Assembly (NCBI GenBank): GCA_035458525.1
Contig: DATHZQ010000079.1
Coordinates: forward strand, 1 to 31,770
Origin: DATHZQ01 sp035458525
GTDB lineage: Bacteria > Actinomycetota > Acidimicrobiia > Spongiisociales > UBA5794
DNA length: 31,770 bases
Direction of reading: 5' to 3'
Positions 16,310 through 25,108 of this stretch are shown here, piece by piece (the stretch's first letter is position 1; every line of letters starts with the position of its first letter). Both the position numbers and the translations under genes were made by a program. The notes under the pieces are model-generated. The model was given only the letters and a program-made list of their open reading frames with translations, did not search any database and was not told the DNA's origin.

Positions 16310-17512
16310 ATGTCGAGTGATATCAAGCCGGAACGTACGCTGTTGGGGGTGTCGTGCCCCGCGTGTCGTCACGACGGTATGAACGGGTTCCATCACGAGC
16401 CATCGGTACCTGCGAACAGCAACGTCCTGCTGGACGATCCCGCTGCGGCGCGGGCTTTCCCCACCGGAGCGATCACTCTCGGCCATTGCCCGCAATGCGG
16501 CTTCATCTCGAACGTCGACTTCGACGACGAACTGGCGGAGTACAGCCAGAGGTACGAAGAGACGCAAGGGTTCTCAGCCCGTTTCCTCGAGTTCGCCACC
16601 GACCTCGCCACGCACTGGGTCTACCGCTACGACCTGACGGGCAAGGACGTGTTGGAGATCGGATGCGGCAAGGGAGAGTTCCTCGTGCTCATGGCCGACG
16701 CTGGGATCGGATCCGGAATCGGGATCGACCCCGGGGTGAAGCCGGAGCGCATCGTCACCCAGCACGCGGACAAGCTCACCTGGATGCCTCGCCGGTTCAC
16801 CGCTGAGGACGATGATCTGGTTGGCGATGCGATTGTCTGCCGTCACACGCTGGAGCACATTCCGAACGTGTTCGGATTCCTGAGCGGCATCAGGCGGGCG
16901 ATCGGCGACCGGCTCGACACTGTCGTCCTCTTCGAACTCCCGGACACGCAACGCATTCTGGATGAGGTCGCGTTCTGGGACGTGTACTACGAGCACTGTG
17001 CGTACTTCACGCAGGGTTCGGTGGCGAGGCTGTTCGAACGCTGCGGGTTCGAGATCCTCGACCTCAGGCTCGAGTATGACGGCCAGTACCTGATCGTCGA
17101 GGCGCGTCCGGTTGCCGAGGGCACGATCCCGCGGCCGTGGGGCCACGACGATCTCGAGCGCATCGATGCGGCGATCGATCACTTTGCGAGGGAATTCGAT
17201 GCGATGACGTCGACGTGGAGGTCACGTCTGGCAGCTCTCGCAACCGACAACAAGACATCCGTCGCCTGGGGGGCGAACTCGAAGGCGGTCTCGTTCCTGG
17301 CGGTCACAGGAGATCACGTTGCGGGCGCAGTCGACATCAATCCGCACAAGCAAGGGACGTACATCGCGGGCACCGGTCACGAGATCCTGGCGCCAGCAGA
17401 TCTCGCTCGACTCCAGCCCGACCTGGTGGTCGCGATGAATCCGATCTACCTCGCAGAGATTCAGGCCGATCTCGATCGCTTCGGGGTGGCCGCCGAGCTC
17501 GTCGGTCTGTGA
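16310..17512 (+). CDS. Class I SAM methyltransferase, sugar C-methyltransferase type
   Basis: A 400-residue, three-part enzyme in the style of deoxysugar C-methyltransferases. An N-terminal zinc-finger-like part has CPAC (Cys16, Cys19) and CPQC (Cys60, Cys63). The central Rossmann domain carries VLEIGCGKGEFL near 115-125 and CRHTLEHI near 185. The C-terminal domain (after about 300) includes SVAWGANSKAVSFLAV and a final PDLVVAMNPIYLAEIQADLDRFG. In known pathways these enzymes methylate a keto-sugar nucleotide. No other sugar-nucleotide gene is adjacent, so the substrate is open. ATG 16310 follows a GGGGGG stretch; TAGACT 35 bp upstream is a possible -10. Confidence 0.85.
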   Translation: MSSDIKPERTLLGVSCPACRHDGMNGFHHEPSVPANSNVLLDDPAAARAFPTGAITLGHCPQCGFISNVDFDDELAEYSQRYEETQGFSARFLEFATDLATHWVYRYDLTGKDVLEIGCGKGEFLVLMADAGIGSGIGIDPGVKPERIVTQHADKLTWMPRRFTAEDDDLVGDAIVCRHTLEHIPNVFGFLSGIRRAIGDRLDTVVLFELPDTQRILDEVAFWDVYYEHCAYFTQGSVARLFERCGFEILDLRLEYDGQYLIVEARPVAEGTIPRPWGHDDLERIDAAIDHFAREFDAMTSTWRSRLAALATDNKTSVAWGANSKAVSFLAVTGDHVAGAVDINPHKQGTYIAGTGHEILAPADLARLQPDLVVAMNPIYLAEIQADLDRFGVAAELVGL

Positions 17513-17516
17513 GAGG

Positions 17517-17720
17517 CTACGCCGGCAACGACGCTCCAATCCGCTCGAGCGCCAGATGAGCCAGGTCTGACAGCCAAACACGCTGTGCGCCGAGTTCCTG
17601 CTCGTCGGAGGTTCCGGCGAACTCCTCCCACAATGCGAAGAGCTCGGGGTCGGCCGCCTCCTCGACGGCATTGCCGAGGACGCTGACCTCTCGCCACTCG
17701 GGCACAGCATCCGGACTCAA
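17517..17720 (-). CDS. Small hypothetical ORF, start uncertain
   Basis: A 67-residue C-terminal stretch from a TTG (MSPDAVPEWREVSVLGNAVE through a final LERIGASLPA), acidic and helical. The same frame stays open upstream to 17891 with strongly coding-like GC-rich third positions (for example GGEIVAEGGAPDAVVG), reaching the stop of the LemA-like gene at 17866, but that part has no ATG, GTG or TTG. The real gene is therefore probably about 115 residues, starting at a non-standard codon (an ATT at 17870 is in frame) or fused to the LemA-like gene by a one-base shift or error. No family is recognised. Confidence 0.45.
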   Translation of the reverse strand: MSPDAVPEWREVSVLGNAVEEAADPELFALWEEFAGTSDEQELGAQRVWLSDLAHLALERIGASLPA

Positions 17721-17865
17721 CCACCGGTTGACGGTCGTCGCCAGGTCGACGTGGGCGGAGAGCGCACTTCCGACGACAGCGTCGGGTGCACCACCTTCCG
17801 CAACGATCTCGCCCCCGGACAGGCCCTCCCGACGCTCGGCGGGCGGGGTTTGGTTCCCGGCCGTA

Positions 17866-18114
17866 TCAATCCGCCGCGGCGAAACCCGTGATCACGGCAA
17901 CCAGATTCGTGGGGAATCCATGGACCGCACGGTTGTACTCGTCGCGGGCCTTCGCGTATGCCGCATCGTTCTCCGCCGAAGCCAGCGTGTCGCGTTGCGC
18001 TTCGGCTCGGCGCAGCTGGCCTTGAAGCTGCAGCAGACGGCTGTAGCCGAATACCAGCGTCACGCACAGCAGTACGAAGATCCCGATGACGGTGTAGGTG
18101 ACCACGGACGCCAT
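17866..18114 (-). CDS. Short LemA-like single-pass membrane protein
   Basis: An 82-residue protein. An N-terminal transmembrane helix (residues 5-23, VTYTVIGIFVLLCVTLVFGY) is followed by a charged helix (QLQGQLRRAEAQRDTLASAE) and an ending ARDEYNRAVHGFPTNLVAVITGF. This ending closely resembles the C-terminal YN-x-FPTNLVA motif of LemA proteins, here without the long central coiled region, so this is a mini-LemA of less than half the usual length. Function unknown. It is divergent from the GH63 gene. The frame continues upstream of the ATG without coding character. Confidence 0.65.
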   Translation of the reverse strand: MASVVTYTVIGIFVLLCVTLVFGYSRLLQLQGQLRRAEAQRDTLASAENDAAYAKARDEYNRAVHGFPTNLVAVITGFAAAD

Positions 18115-18151
18115 CGTATCCCGAGGGGTGGGTGAGCCAAGTGCACCGTCG

Positions 18152-18165
18152 TACACTTGCGCGCT
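18152..18165 (+). promoter_or_regulatory. -10 box of a probable leaderless promoter
   Basis: TACACT at 18152-18157 lies 8 bp before the GTG at 18166; no ribosome-binding sequence is seen. This supports the GTG over the TTG at 18157, which overlaps the -10. Confidence 0.45.
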
Positions 18166-20835
18166 GTGACCCCCGTCGATCACGAGAGTCCAGAGCATCG
18201 CCGTCTTGCGGCTGCAGACGCAGGAGCCGCCGACTGGCGGCTGTGGGGTCCCTATCTGGCCGAGCGTGCCTGGGGCACCGTGCGTGAGGACTACAGCGAG
18301 AACGGTGACGCGTGGCGCTTCTTCCCGCACGATCACGCACGGAGCCGCGCCTATCGATGGGGGGAAGATGGACTCGCCGCTATCTCCGACAAGGAGCAGT
18401 TCCTGTGTTTCTCGGTGGCGTTGTGGAACGGCAACGACCCAATCCTCAAGGAGCGCTTGTTCGGGCTCAGCGGCCCGGAGGGAAACCACGGCGAGGACGT
18501 GAAAGAGGAGTACTGGTACCTCGACTCGACGCCGACCCACTCCTACATGCGAATGCGCTACGCCTATCCCCAGCGCGCCTTTCCCTACGACCGGTTGGTG
18601 GCAGGAGGCTACGAAGCCAACGTCGCAGAGCCCGAATTCGAGCTGCTCGATACCGACGCTTTCGACGACTCGCGGTACTTCCTCGTCGACGTGGTCTATG
18701 CCAAGGCCGCCGAGCGGGACATCCTCATCGAGATCGAGGTGGTCAACCGCGGGCCCGATCTCGCCGACCTCACCATCGTGCCGACGATGTGGTTCCGCAA
18801 CACGTGGAGCTGGGGGTACCCGTCAGGACCCAAAGGTGACGTGTTGACCAAGCCGGCCATGTGGCGTGGCGAGGGCGACACCGCGATTCGCGCTACCCAC
18901 CCCGTGCTCGGCGAGTACTCACTTGCCGCTGAGGCGCCTGATGAGGTTCTGTTCACCGGAAACGACACGAATACCGAGTTGTTGTTCGGCGTGCCGAGTC
19001 CTGCGCACACGAAGGAGGCGTTTCACCGCTATCTCGTGGACGGCGACGACACTGCGGTGAATGCCGACGGCACAGGGACGAAGGCGGCGACGGTTCACCG
19101 GCGGGAGATCGCACCTGGTGCTTCGGCAACTGTGCGATTGCGGCTGCAACACGGCATCAGCGAAGCCCCGTTCGCCGACTTTGCGACACTGCAGAGCGAC
19201 CGTCAGCGGGAAGCCGACGAGTTCCATGCGACCATCCAAGACCCCGGGCTCTCCGAAACCGAAGCCGCCGTGCAACGCCAGGCCATGGCGGGACTCATGT
19301 GGACCAAGCAGCTCTACTACTTCGACATCGCGCAATGGCTGCTTGGCGACCCCCAAGGTTGGCAGGCGCCACCCGCAGGGGAGCGGGCCCGCAATCGCAA
19401 CTGGGCTCATCTCAACAACTTCGACGTGCTCTCGATGCCGGACGTGTGGGAGTACCCGTGGTACGCCGCCTGGGACACGGCGTTCCACGCCATTCCGCTC
19501 GCAATGCTCGATCCCGCATTCGCCAAGGAGCAGCTGCGGTTGATGACGCGCGAGTGGTACATGCATCCGAACGGGCAACTGCCCGCGTACGAGTGGCACT
19601 TCGGCGACGTCAACCCACCGGTGCACGCCTGGGCGGCGTGGCACGTATACCAGATGGATGCGGAGCGCAGCGGCGAGCCCGACACGGAGTTCCTCGAGGG
19701 GATTTTCCACAAGCTGCTGCTGAACTTCACATGGTGGGTCAATCGGAAGGATCACGACAACAACAACGTCTTCCAGGGCGGATTCCTCGGGCTCGACAAC
19801 GTCAGCGTCTTCAACCGCAGCGAGGCGATTCCCACAGGGGGTCATCTGGATCAGTCGGATGGCACCGCGTGGATGGCCTTCTACACCTTGGAGATGTTGA
19901 AGATCTCGCTGGAACTCGCCCAAACCAAGCCCGTGTACCAGGACCTCTCCACCAAATTCCTCGAACACTTCATGGCGATCGCCGCAGCCATGAACGGCGA
20001 TCTGGGAGGGCCCGGACTGTGGAACGAAGCCGATGGCTTCTTCTACGACGCGTTGCATCTGCCAAACGACGAGAAGCATCAGTTGCAGGTCCGATCGATG
20101 GTTGGGCTCGTGCCGCTGCTCGCCGTCGAGGCCATTCCGACCTCGCAGATCGAGCCCCTACGAGACTTCACGAGACGGATGTGGTGGTTCACCTCGAACC
20201 GCCCACACCTGGCGGGGGCGATGGCCCGGCTCGACGCACCCGGGTCGACGCAACACCTGCTGTTCTCACTCCTGAGTCGAGAGCGCCTGGAGCGGGTGCT
20301 GACCCGGATGCTCGACGAGCACGAGTTCCTCTCGCCGCACGGCCTGCGTTCGCTGTCGAAGGCGCACGAGCGAGAGCCGTACGTGTTCGATCACGGCGGC
20401 GTGCAGGCGACGATCCAGTACGAGGCGGGGGAGTCCAGCACCTTGCTGTTCGGCGGCAACTCGAATTGGCGAGGGCCTGTGTGGATGCCGCTCAACTTCC
20501 TCATCATCGAAGCGCTGCGGGAGTATCACCGCTACTACGGCGACTCATTCACGATCGAGTACCCGACGGGGTCAGGCGACGAATGGACCTTGGACGAGAT
20601 CGCCGACGCCCTGGCCGATCGCCTGGTGAGTCTGTTCCTGCCCGGTCCGAGCGGTATCCCGCCCTCCGAGGTCGGCCGGGCCGGCAAGGTTCCTGACCCT
20701 GCCTGGCACCGGCATCCGCTGTTCTACGAGTATTTCCACGGCGACACGGGCCAGGGTCTCGGTGCGTCGCATCAGACCGGCTGGACGGCGCTCGTTGCCG
20801 TGTTGCTGCAGCGGAGAGCGCACCGGCGCGGGTGA
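18166..20835 (+). CDS. GH63-family glucosidase-like protein
   Basis: An 889-residue cytoplasmic glycoside hydrolase of the GH63/MGH1 type. The N-terminal 350 residues are a beta-sandwich region (WRLWGPYLAERAWGTVREDY, FCFSVALWNGNDP-like segments). The C-terminal half is an (alpha/alpha)6 barrel with WYAAWDTAFHAIPLAMLDP, GNGQLPAYEW-like QLPAYEWHFGDVNPPVHAWA, SEAIPTGGHLDQSDGTAWMA and GGNSNWRGPVWMPLNFLIIE, the last being typical of the family. Family members cleave alpha-glucosides, including N-glycan glucose, mannosylglycerate and mannosylglucosylglycerate. Hydrolysis of a compatible solute is a reasonable guess in a bacterium but not shown. GTG 18166 is the likely start. Confidence 0.87.
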   Translation: MTPVDHESPEHRRLAAADAGAADWRLWGPYLAERAWGTVREDYSENGDAWRFFPHDHARSRAYRWGEDGLAAISDKEQFLCFSVALWNGNDPILKERLFGLSGPEGNHGEDVKEEYWYLDSTPTHSYMRMRYAYPQRAFPYDRLVAGGYEANVAEPEFELLDTDAFDDSRYFLVDVVYAKAAERDILIEIEVVNRGPDLADLTIVPTMWFRNTWSWGYPSGPKGDVLTKPAMWRGEGDTAIRATHPVLGEYSLAAEAPDEVLFTGNDTNTELLFGVPSPAHTKEAFHRYLVDGDDTAVNADGTGTKAATVHRREIAPGASATVRLRLQHGISEAPFADFATLQSDRQREADEFHATIQDPGLSETEAAVQRQAMAGLMWTKQLYYFDIAQWLLGDPQGWQAPPAGERARNRNWAHLNNFDVLSMPDVWEYPWYAAWDTAFHAIPLAMLDPAFAKEQLRLMTREWYMHPNGQLPAYEWHFGDVNPPVHAWAAWHVYQMDAERSGEPDTEFLEGIFHKLLLNFTWWVNRKDHDNNNVFQGGFLGLDNVSVFNRSEAIPTGGHLDQSDGTAWMAFYTLEMLKISLELAQTKPVYQDLSTKFLEHFMAIAAAMNGDLGGPGLWNEADGFFYDALHLPNDEKHQLQVRSMVGLVPLLAVEAIPTSQIEPLRDFTRRMWWFTSNRPHLAGAMARLDAPGSTQHLLFSLLSRERLERVLTRMLDEHEFLSPHGLRSLSKAHEREPYVFDHGGVQATIQYEAGESSTLLFGGNSNWRGPVWMPLNFLIIEALREYHRYYGDSFTIEYPTGSGDEWTLDEIADALADRLVSLFLPGPSGIPPSEVGRAGKVPDPAWHRHPLFYEYFHGDTGQGLGASHQTGWTALVAVLLQRRAHRRG

Positions 20836-21683
20836 GCGAGTTGCGGGCGGTCCGGTTCGGGGGCGAGTACGACGTCGTGGCACCGCTCTACACGATCGCT
20901 CCAGGCGTCCTTCGGGCACGTGATCTCCGGCACGGTGGTTCGCTGCAACGCTGGTATGCGACAGACGGGCGGGAAGCCGTGGCGGCGGTGGACGCGAGGC
21001 TGCGACCCGATGACCGGGTGTTTCTCCGATTTGCAGGCGACTGGGCCTCCTACGGAATTCTGTCTGAAGCGGCCCGCACGGAGCTGGCGCGCCCGCTATA
21101 CGCCACAGTCGACGGGATGGACGCCACCACCCTGCGAGCGCTCGAGGCGGCGGGGTTCCAGCATGGACACACGACCGAGATCTTTCGCATACGCTTCGAC
21201 GACGCCTTGCGGTCGCTCCGTCGCTCTTGGCTCCCGACATGGGCACGAATCGTGAGCGCCGGCGATGCCGAGCGGGATCGGCTGTTGGAGCTCGACAACG
21301 ACGTGCGCTGCGATGTTCCCGGCACTGACGGCTGGCAGGGGAATCGAGCGTGGTTCGACGACGAGCTCGCCGAGTCGCCCCCGTTCGATCCCAAGGGGTA
21401 CTTGGTCGCGGAGGATCTCCGCAACGGGCACTACGCAGGCCTCTTCCGGATCTGGCGCAACGAATCCGGCCCCCGGTTGGGCCTGGTCGGGACGCGGCGC
21501 CCGTATCGACCCACGACGATTGCCGGGGCCCTGCTGCGCGCTGCGTTGGTAGCCGCCTCCACATGGGGCTCCGACGTCTTCGAAACCGAAGCGAGCGTCT
21601 CGAACCCGGTGACCTACCAACGTGCAGCCGCTCTCGCCACCGAGCGCTTCGGTCGTCGGCACCAGATGGTGCTTCCCGCCTGA
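20832..21683 (+). CDS. GNAT-family N-acetyltransferase-like protein
   Basis: A 283-residue protein with two weakly related halves. The C-terminal half has the GNAT pattern: GYLVAEDLRNGHYAGLFRIW as central strands, LGLVGTRRPYRPTTIAGALL as the likely acetyl-CoA pyrophosphate loop and helix, and VSNPVTYQRAAALATERFG as the final motif. The N-terminal half (residues 1-110) may be a degenerate GNAT domain. The acceptor is unknown. The start GTG overlaps the GH63 stop by 4 bp (GTGA), so the two are translationally coupled, and it may modify a product of the same pathway. Confidence 0.75.
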   Translation: MSELRAVRFGGEYDVVAPLYTIAPGVLRARDLRHGGSLQRWYATDGREAVAAVDARLRPDDRVFLRFAGDWASYGILSEAARTELARPLYATVDGMDATTLRALEAAGFQHGHTTEIFRIRFDDALRSLRRSWLPTWARIVSAGDAERDRLLELDNDVRCDVPGTDGWQGNRAWFDDELAESPPFDPKGYLVAEDLRNGHYAGLFRIWRNESGPRLGLVGTRRPYRPTTIAGALLRAALVAASTWGSDVFETEASVSNPVTYQRAAALATERFGRRHQMVLPA

Positions 21684-21780
21684 GCCACTCGGGTCGCTCA
21701 CGTTGGCCGTGGTCGCCGACCCACGGCGGGTTCACGAGGCCTTGGCCGAGAGCTGGGACGGTTGACGGGGCCGGTGGCGC

Positions 21781-23637
21781 CTACCAGGCGCCACCTCCGC
21801 CCCCGCCTCCTCCTCCGCCTCCTCCGCCGCTGAACCCACCGCCGCTGCCGCTGGACGATGGAGGTGCGAAGGCGCCGTTCAACGCGCTGCCGATCCCGCT
21901 GATCGCGTTCGAGCTGTGGCCGCTCGTGTAGCCGTGGTTGCCGTACCAGTAGAGGGACGACTGCTGCTCGAGCTCGGGCGGAGCGGCCATCCGAGCCGTG
22001 GCCAGCACCTCGTCGGCAACCCCGAGCGAGATCGCATAGACGAGGTACTCCTCCCAGAGCGCGAGGGAAATGGCAGGTTGTTCGTCGAACCGTCCAAAGT
22101 CTTCGAGGTATCGCTGGAACGCTCTCCAACGTGTGTCGGCAAGGGCGCCCTTCTTCGTGCGCCGAACCCACGCCTTGCGAAAGCTGCCGATGACGACTGC
22201 GGCGATGCCGCCGACAATGGCCGCCATCAGGATGCCGAATCGGAACAGGTCGCGGTCGATGGCCGTGAATGCACCGAGAAGCGGCGTCAAGATGAACCAA
22301 CCGATGAGGGCCACCGCAATGACGATGCCGAGCACGATCCACGGGTAGCGGCGTCCTGCGGGATCCAGCAAGCCATGTGACTCGAGGTGTCGGCTAGCGG
22401 CATCCTGGTATGCGGTGTAGCTCTTGTGGTTGGCAGAGGCGTCTTCACGGATGCGGGTGCGCAGCTCCGTGAGCGGTACCGGGCCGTCGTCGAGGATCCG
22501 CTCCATGACGGTGATCACCGGGCGCTCCCAGGCACGAACGCTGCGGCCCCCGTCGACGAGGTCGATCTCCAAATCGGAGATGGTCTCCTCTCTGAGACCG
22601 AGCCATGTGCTCTTTTCGGCGGTGACCGGGCGGGCTTCGAACACACCCCGCCGAATGAGGTCGAACAAGGTTGCGGTGAAGCCTGCCTCATCGGGAGGTC
22701 CCTGCCTTCGCAGCGCATTGACGATGGCAGCGGAGTCGTCGGTCGGCGGAGCGTGTTCGTACTCCTGGTCGTACGACACGCGGGGTTCCCGCCCATACCG
22801 GCGGTAGCCGATCACGAGCGCAAGCGGGACGAGCGCCGTGACGCCGGCGAGCGAGAGCAGCGAAATCCGGTTGGCGGTGCGCTCGTCGTCGGCGCGCTGC
22901 GCCAGTGCGCGTTCTTCCTGCAAGATGCGAGCCAAACCTTCGCCTGGTGCGACTTTCGCCGCAGCCGTGTCGGACAGCACGCCCGGGGGCAGCAGAACGC
23001 GCATCTCGACGAACTGGTACGACGGAACGTTGCGAGCCGTCAGTGTTGGACTGGCACCGTCTTCTCCAAGTGCAGTCTCGCCGTCGACTCCCGACGGATG
23101 GCCGAAGACTCGCACCGCGGGACCCGCTGCTGCGCCCGGGTAGGTGATGGTCGCTTCGAGACGCTCCAGTCCGGTATCCCATTCGCCGCCCCACACCTGG
23201 AAGTTGATGTCGACGACGTCGGAATACACGACGGTCACGCCGGTCATCACGTATTCGATCGTGAACGTCCGCCGTTGGTTGAGTGCGGCGTAGTGCCACA
23301 CCACCCGCATCTCGCTCCCGCGATCCTGGACGCCATAGGTGCCCGCGGTGTCGGTGATCCCGAGCGCCGTCGACGCTCCCGATGCGTAGGCCTGGCCGTG
23401 CTCGCTGACGACGACGTCGGTGACCTGTTCGCCGCGACGCATCGGTATGTCGCGGAAGGCTCCGGTGAACGAGCCGTCGAAGTCGAACGTGATACGTTCG
23501 GTCACTGCCAGCGAGCCGTCGGAACGGAGCTCCACGTCGATCGAAGCTTCAGGAAGCGTGAAGGTCTTGGTCAGCGCCGGTGCAGCCGGAAGCAGCACCC
23601 ACAGCACCGCTGCCGCCAGCGTCAGGAGCCGTTTCAG
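21781..23637 (-). CDS. DUF2207 membrane protein with poly-glycine tail
   Basis: A 618-residue DUF2207 protein. A signal peptide (KRLLTLAAAVLWVLLPAAPALT) precedes an extracytoplasmic domain of about 230 residues (FTLPEASIDVELRSDGSLAV, ERITFDFDGSFTGAFRDIPM), then a transmembrane helix (ISLLSLAGVTALVPLALVIG), a cytoplasmic region, and a helix pair (YPWIVLGIVIAVALIGWFIL, then FGILMAAIVGGIAAVVIGSF). The C-terminus is a Ser/Gly run ending in about 13 glycines and AW, typical of the family. The likely start is a rare CTG at 23637 overlapping the lemA stop (CTGA); no ATG or GTG gives a normal signal peptide. Role unknown; family genes usually accompany lemA. Confidence 0.85.
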   Translation of the reverse strand: MKRLLTLAAAVLWVLLPAAPALTKTFTLPEASIDVELRSDGSLAVTERITFDFDGSFTGAFRDIPMRRGEQVTDVVVSEHGQAYASGASTALGITDTAGTYGVQDRGSEMRVVWHYAALNQRRTFTIEYVMTGVTVVYSDVVDINFQVWGGEWDTGLERLEATITYPGAAAGPAVRVFGHPSGVDGETALGEDGASPTLTARNVPSYQFVEMRVLLPPGVLSDTAAAKVAPGEGLARILQEERALAQRADDERTANRISLLSLAGVTALVPLALVIGYRRYGREPRVSYDQEYEHAPPTDDSAAIVNALRRQGPPDEAGFTATLFDLIRRGVFEARPVTAEKSTWLGLREETISDLEIDLVDGGRSVRAWERPVITVMERILDDGPVPLTELRTRIREDASANHKSYTAYQDAASRHLESHGLLDPAGRRYPWIVLGIVIAVALIGWFILTPLLGAFTAIDRDLFRFGILMAAIVGGIAAVVIGSFRKAWVRRTKKGALADTRWRAFQRYLEDFGRFDEQPAISLALWEEYLVYAISLGVADEVLATARMAAPPELEQQSSLYWYGNHGYTSGHSSNAISGIGSALNGAFAPPSSSGSGGGFSGGGGGGGGGGGGGAW

Positions 23638-24185
23638 AGGTCGACCCTCGGCACGCTGCGCCCCTCGTCCTCGACCTCGAAGAACGCACCGCTCGCGAAG
23701 TTGCTCAGCTGCGCGACCAGGTTCGTCGGGATCGTCTCGACGATGTTGTTGTAGGTCAAGGTCGTGTCGTTGTAGATCTGACGGGCGATGGCGATGTCGC
23801 CTTCGATCTCGTCGAGCTGGGTCTGAAGTGTGCGGTAGTTGCCGGATGCCTTCAAATCGGGGTACGCCTCGGCGAGCGCAAAGAGGTGTCGCAACGCACC
23901 GGTCAACCCACCCTCTGCTGCGGCCTGGGCGTCGACGCTGCCGGCCGCCTGGGCGGCGTTTCGCGCCTCGATGACGGCGTTGAGTGTCGACGCCTCGTGG
24001 GCTGCGTAGCCCTTCACCGTCTCCACCAGGTTGGGCACGAGGTCGTAGCGGCGTTTGAGCTGCACGTCGACGTGCGACCACGCGTTGCGAACCCGGTTGC
24101 GCGATCGTACGAGCCGGTTGTAGGTCCCGATGACCCACACCGCCACGAGGGCGACGACCACGATCGCAATGATCAACGCGGTCAC
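23634..24185 (-). CDS. lemA: LemA family protein
   Basis: A 183-residue LemA protein: an N-terminal transmembrane helix (ALIIAIVVVALVAVWVIGTY) followed by the conserved coiled domain RLVRSRNRVRNAWSHVDVQL, KRRYDLVPNLVETVKGYAAH, then AYPDLKASGNYRTLQTQLDE and IEGDIAIARQIYND, ending YNNIVETIPTNLVAQL. The topology is a short outside N-terminus and a helical domain; function unknown. The GTG start overlaps the upstream lipase stop (GTGA), and its own stop overlaps the DUF2207 start, so three genes are coupled in a row. Confidence 0.93.
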   Translation of the reverse strand: MTALIIAIVVVALVAVWVIGTYNRLVRSRNRVRNAWSHVDVQLKRRYDLVPNLVETVKGYAAHEASTLNAVIEARNAAQAAGSVDAQAAAEGGLTGALRHLFALAEAYPDLKASGNYRTLQTQLDEIEGDIAIARQIYNDTTLTYNNIVETIPTNLVAQLSNFASGAFFEVEDEGRSVPRVDL

Positions 24186-25069
24186 GGCGTCATCGTCTCC
24201 GAGCCGGGTGTGGGATGTTCCGTCTCCTCGAGCTGGTGCCTGGTCTGGCCGGCGTCGTGCTCTTCGACGGCATCGGCGATGTGGGCCACATACCCGGCAA
24301 TGGAGTGATCGGTGAAGTGGTCGATCTTGCCTTCCTTGAGGCCGGCAACGAATCCACGCCATCGGTCCTTCGCTCGCTGCCGGCGTGTGAGCCTTCGCAC
24401 CTTGCCGTAGGCGTTGATGTATTTGCGCTGGCCCACATGCTGGTAGCCGAGCCACGCCGGGGGGACGCGAGTGACCATGTCGTTGTTGTTGACCCATCGG
24501 GTGATGTTCAGATCGACGTTCTGCACGTACCGTTTCGTTCCGACCCGCGGGGCACCGAACGTGTACACGTGTTCGGGCATCTGCGGGATGTGGGCGAGAT
24601 AGCACCGGCCGGCGGAGATGGTAGCCATTGCCCCTCCGAGCGAATGCCCGGTGAACCAGAGCTTCCTCATGTCTTTGGTGGAAAGCTCCTCCTCGACTTT
24701 GGGCCACAGGTCGTCGACCTCGCGTTTGAAGCCGCGGTGTACCCGCCCGACCGTCTCGGCCACCACCGTCAGCGCATTCACGTCGGCCTTCACGTCGTTC
24801 CAGTCGGTCGGCTCCGTGCCTCGGCACGCGATGATCCGGTCGGTGTCAGACTCGAACACGTAGGCCTGGGCACCGTCACGGTCGATGAACTGGTCGAGCT
24901 CCAAGCCCAGCTGGGGTGCGTAGTCCCGCACGTAGTCGGGGTGGAGGTACGACGCTTGCGAGAGCTGCGCAAACAGCAGTGACGCGTCGAGCATCGACAG
25001 CTCGTCGATCGGCCCTGCGTAGGTCTTTCGCAGCTCGAGTGTTGGTCTTTGTGCGTCTTCGCTGGCCAT
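24182..25069 (-). CDS. Lipase class 3 family protein
   Basis: A 295-residue alpha/beta hydrolase of the class 3 (Rhizomucor-type) lipase family. The nucleophile elbow is WFTGHSLGGAMA (Ser143), the acid is probably Asp197 in NNNDMVTRVPP, and the histidine is His255 in DHSIAGY. CRGTEPTDWNDVKAD forms the oxyanion region. There is no signal peptide, so it should act in the cytoplasm or at the inner membrane face, probably on acylglycerols or phospholipids. It is the first gene of the lipase, lemA and DUF2207 operon, with TACCCT 7 bp before the ATG as a likely leaderless -10. Confidence 0.9.
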   Translation of the reverse strand: MASEDAQRPTLELRKTYAGPIDELSMLDASLLFAQLSQASYLHPDYVRDYAPQLGLELDQFIDRDGAQAYVFESDTDRIIACRGTEPTDWNDVKADVNALTVVAETVGRVHRGFKREVDDLWPKVEEELSTKDMRKLWFTGHSLGGAMATISAGRCYLAHIPQMPEHVYTFGAPRVGTKRYVQNVDLNITRWVNNNDMVTRVPPAWLGYQHVGQRKYINAYGKVRRLTRRQRAKDRWRGFVAGLKEGKIDHFTDHSIAGYVAHIADAVEEHDAGQTRHQLEETEHPTPGSETMTP

Positions 25070-25082
25070 GCGCGGGAGGGTA
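25070..25082 (-). promoter_or_regulatory. -10 box of a probable leaderless promoter (lipase-lemA operon)
   Basis: TACCCT (25082-25077 on the minus strand) lies 7 bp upstream of the lipase ATG at 25069, with no ribosome-binding sequence between. Confidence 0.45.
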
Positions 25083-25108
25083 CCAATCCTTGCGCTGGGC
25101 GGAACCGT

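Noticed and set aside
17860..17875. RF2-like programmed +1 frameshift after the mini-LemA
   Set aside because: The codon before the TGA is GAT, which re-pairs poorly after a +1 slip, and no Shine-Dalgarno-like stimulator is seen. Kept only as an open possibility in the finding.
18919..20079. 386-residue minus-strand open frame opposite the GH63 gene
   Set aside because: It is antisense to a strongly supported gene and arises from GC-rich codon structure; no domain is recognisable.
21790..21840. Proline-rich repeat tract on the plus strand
   Set aside because: It is the complement of the poly-glycine tail of the DUF2207 protein.
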